The translations under genes and the position numbers were made by a program. The notes beneath the pieces are model-generated. The model made no database searches. It worked only from the letters and a program-made list of their open reading frames with translations, and had not been told where the DNA came from. A DNA stretch of 64,000 nucleotides from Gammaproteobacteria bacterium (GTDB lineage: Bacteria; Pseudomonadota; Gammaproteobacteria; Steroidobacterales; Steroidobacteraceae), in assembly GCA_028293745.1 (NCBI GenBank), contig JAQGOF010000047.1, forward strand, positions 18,935-82,934, read 5' to 3'. How positions within the stretch are numbered: position 1 is the stretch's first letter; every line of letters starts with the position of its first letter. Shown here in pieces: positions 63,370-64,000 of the stretch.

Positions 63370-63996
63370 TCAGGGATCGAGATCATCAAACTCAACGGGC
63401 ACGTCATCGCCGCTAAGATTCGTGAACGGTCGTAACCTGGATTCGAAGCGCTCGCGCGCAGCAAGGTCCGATCTTGCGGCATCGAGGGCGCAATTGAGTT
63501 CGTATGCGCTCACATCGTAGCCCGCGTCGCGCATCGCCGTACTGAACGCATCAACGTGCGCAGTGCCTGCCTGATACACCCAAGGCGCGAAGTCCGGGTC
63601 GATGTCCAGGTTGTCGGGATCTTCGTAGGATTGCTGGCACCCGGCTACGTTTGTCGCGTGATAGTTGCGGCAGGTCTGAGGACGGGCAGTGTAAATCGTG
63701 CATCGTCCGTCCTTCAGGAACGGACACTTGACGTTGCGCTTCATACGCTCGCTCTCGCCGAGATTCTTGAGAGCCGTGCTATTCGCGCGCACCTCCGAGT
63801 AAACCCGCGCCTTCTCTTCGATCGTGAACGTACGCTCGACGAAATCCAGGATGCTGAACACCTCTACGGCGCGAACATCGACGCTGAAATAGCAGCACCA
63901 TGTGCAGCCAGCACGGCAGGCGAGCGTGCCGACATCAGGGGCCGAAGCAATCCGAGCGTCGTGGCGCTGCTGCGATTTCTCGAATGCGCGCTGCAC
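63370..63996 (-). CDS. YkgJ-family cysteine-cluster protein, 5' end possibly outside window
   Basis: The frame reaches the right edge; a GTG at 63996 is the first visible start, but the true start may lie beyond. At least 208 residues. A zinc- or Fe-S-binding cysteine cluster of the YkgJ type is spread through the protein: ACRAGCTWCCYFSV, CPFLKDGRCTIYTARPQTCR and VAGCQQSYED. The family is widespread and its function is unknown. It lies 25 bp upstream of the NrtS-like gene on the same strand. Confidence 0.8.
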   Translation of the reverse strand: MQRAFEKSQQRHDARIASAPDVGTLACRAGCTWCCYFSVDVRAVEVFSILDFVERTFTIEEKARVYSEVRANSTALKNLGESERMKRNVKCPFLKDGRCTIYTARPQTCRNYHATNVAGCQQSYEDPDNLDIDPDFAPWVYQAGTAHVDAFSTAMRDAGYDVSAYELNCALDAARSDLAARERFESRLRPFTNLSGDDVPVEFDDLDP

Positions 63997-64000
63997 ACCT

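Overview
This is a gene-dense, high-GC stretch of a Gram-negative chromosome. BamA, a type II secretion secretin, a TonB-dependent receptor, periplasmic c-type cytochromes and a beta-barrel DUF3570 protein all indicate an outer membrane. The mix of a TonB receptor-tryptophan halogenase-SapC-DUF6445 locus, DUF4266/DUF3570 genes, giant kinase-ATPase-histidine kinase proteins and a PQQ dehydrogenase suggests a gammaproteobacterium near Steroidobacteraceae or Xanthomonadales. That placement is inference. I saw no rRNA, tRNA, CRISPR array, insertion sequence or prophage, although there are clear gene remnants.

Layout. 1-3 kb: the N-terminal part of a giant Ser/Thr kinase-like AAA protein (running off the left edge) and an MFS exporter. 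3-5 kb: a BON-domain protein and an unrecognised, probably frameshifted gene. 5-8 kb: a receiver-kinase with a missing phosphoacceptor His and a receiver-GGDEF protein. 8.9-14 kb: a compact thioredoxin-DUF4266-DUF3570-ApbE operon followed by an OmpR/EnvZ-type pair. 14-20 kb: a DUF4397 lipoprotein, BamA and GspD. 20-22 kb: a GlxA-type regulator divergent from an HD hydrolase. 22-28 kb: a 1996-residue kinase/ATPase/sensor kinase. 28-36.5 kb: a periplasmic oxidation island (MauG-type di-haem protein, fibronectin-like protein, multicopper oxidase and PQQ dehydrogenase). 36.6-39 kb: two overlapping DEAD-box helicases. 39-45.5 kb: a TonB receptor-halogenase-SapC-DUF6445 operon under a LacI-like operator. 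45.6-47.2 kb: decayed PQQ-dehydrogenase and GH53 galactanase remnants. 47-52.7 kb: an SDR, then pyruvate oxidase coupled to a CioAB bd oxidase. 53-64 kb: small genes, a flavoprotein disulfide reductase, a three-gene phosphorelay cluster, an FdhF/YdeP molybdoenzyme, and small genes including NrtS- and YkgJ-like proteins.

Common threads. Signal transduction is heavily represented, and some of its domains are altered: GFG for DFG in both Ser/Thr kinase-like domains, and Asp for His in one H-box. Extracytoplasmic redox chemistry is the second theme. Several intergenic palindromes recur (AGTTACA-GT-TGTAACT; TTTCAWTYGAAA). One 47-nt element lies about 80 nt upstream of two different sensor-kinase genes. 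These unexplained regulatory elements, the DUF4266/DUF3570/ApbE operon and the degenerate kinases are the parts most worth checking.
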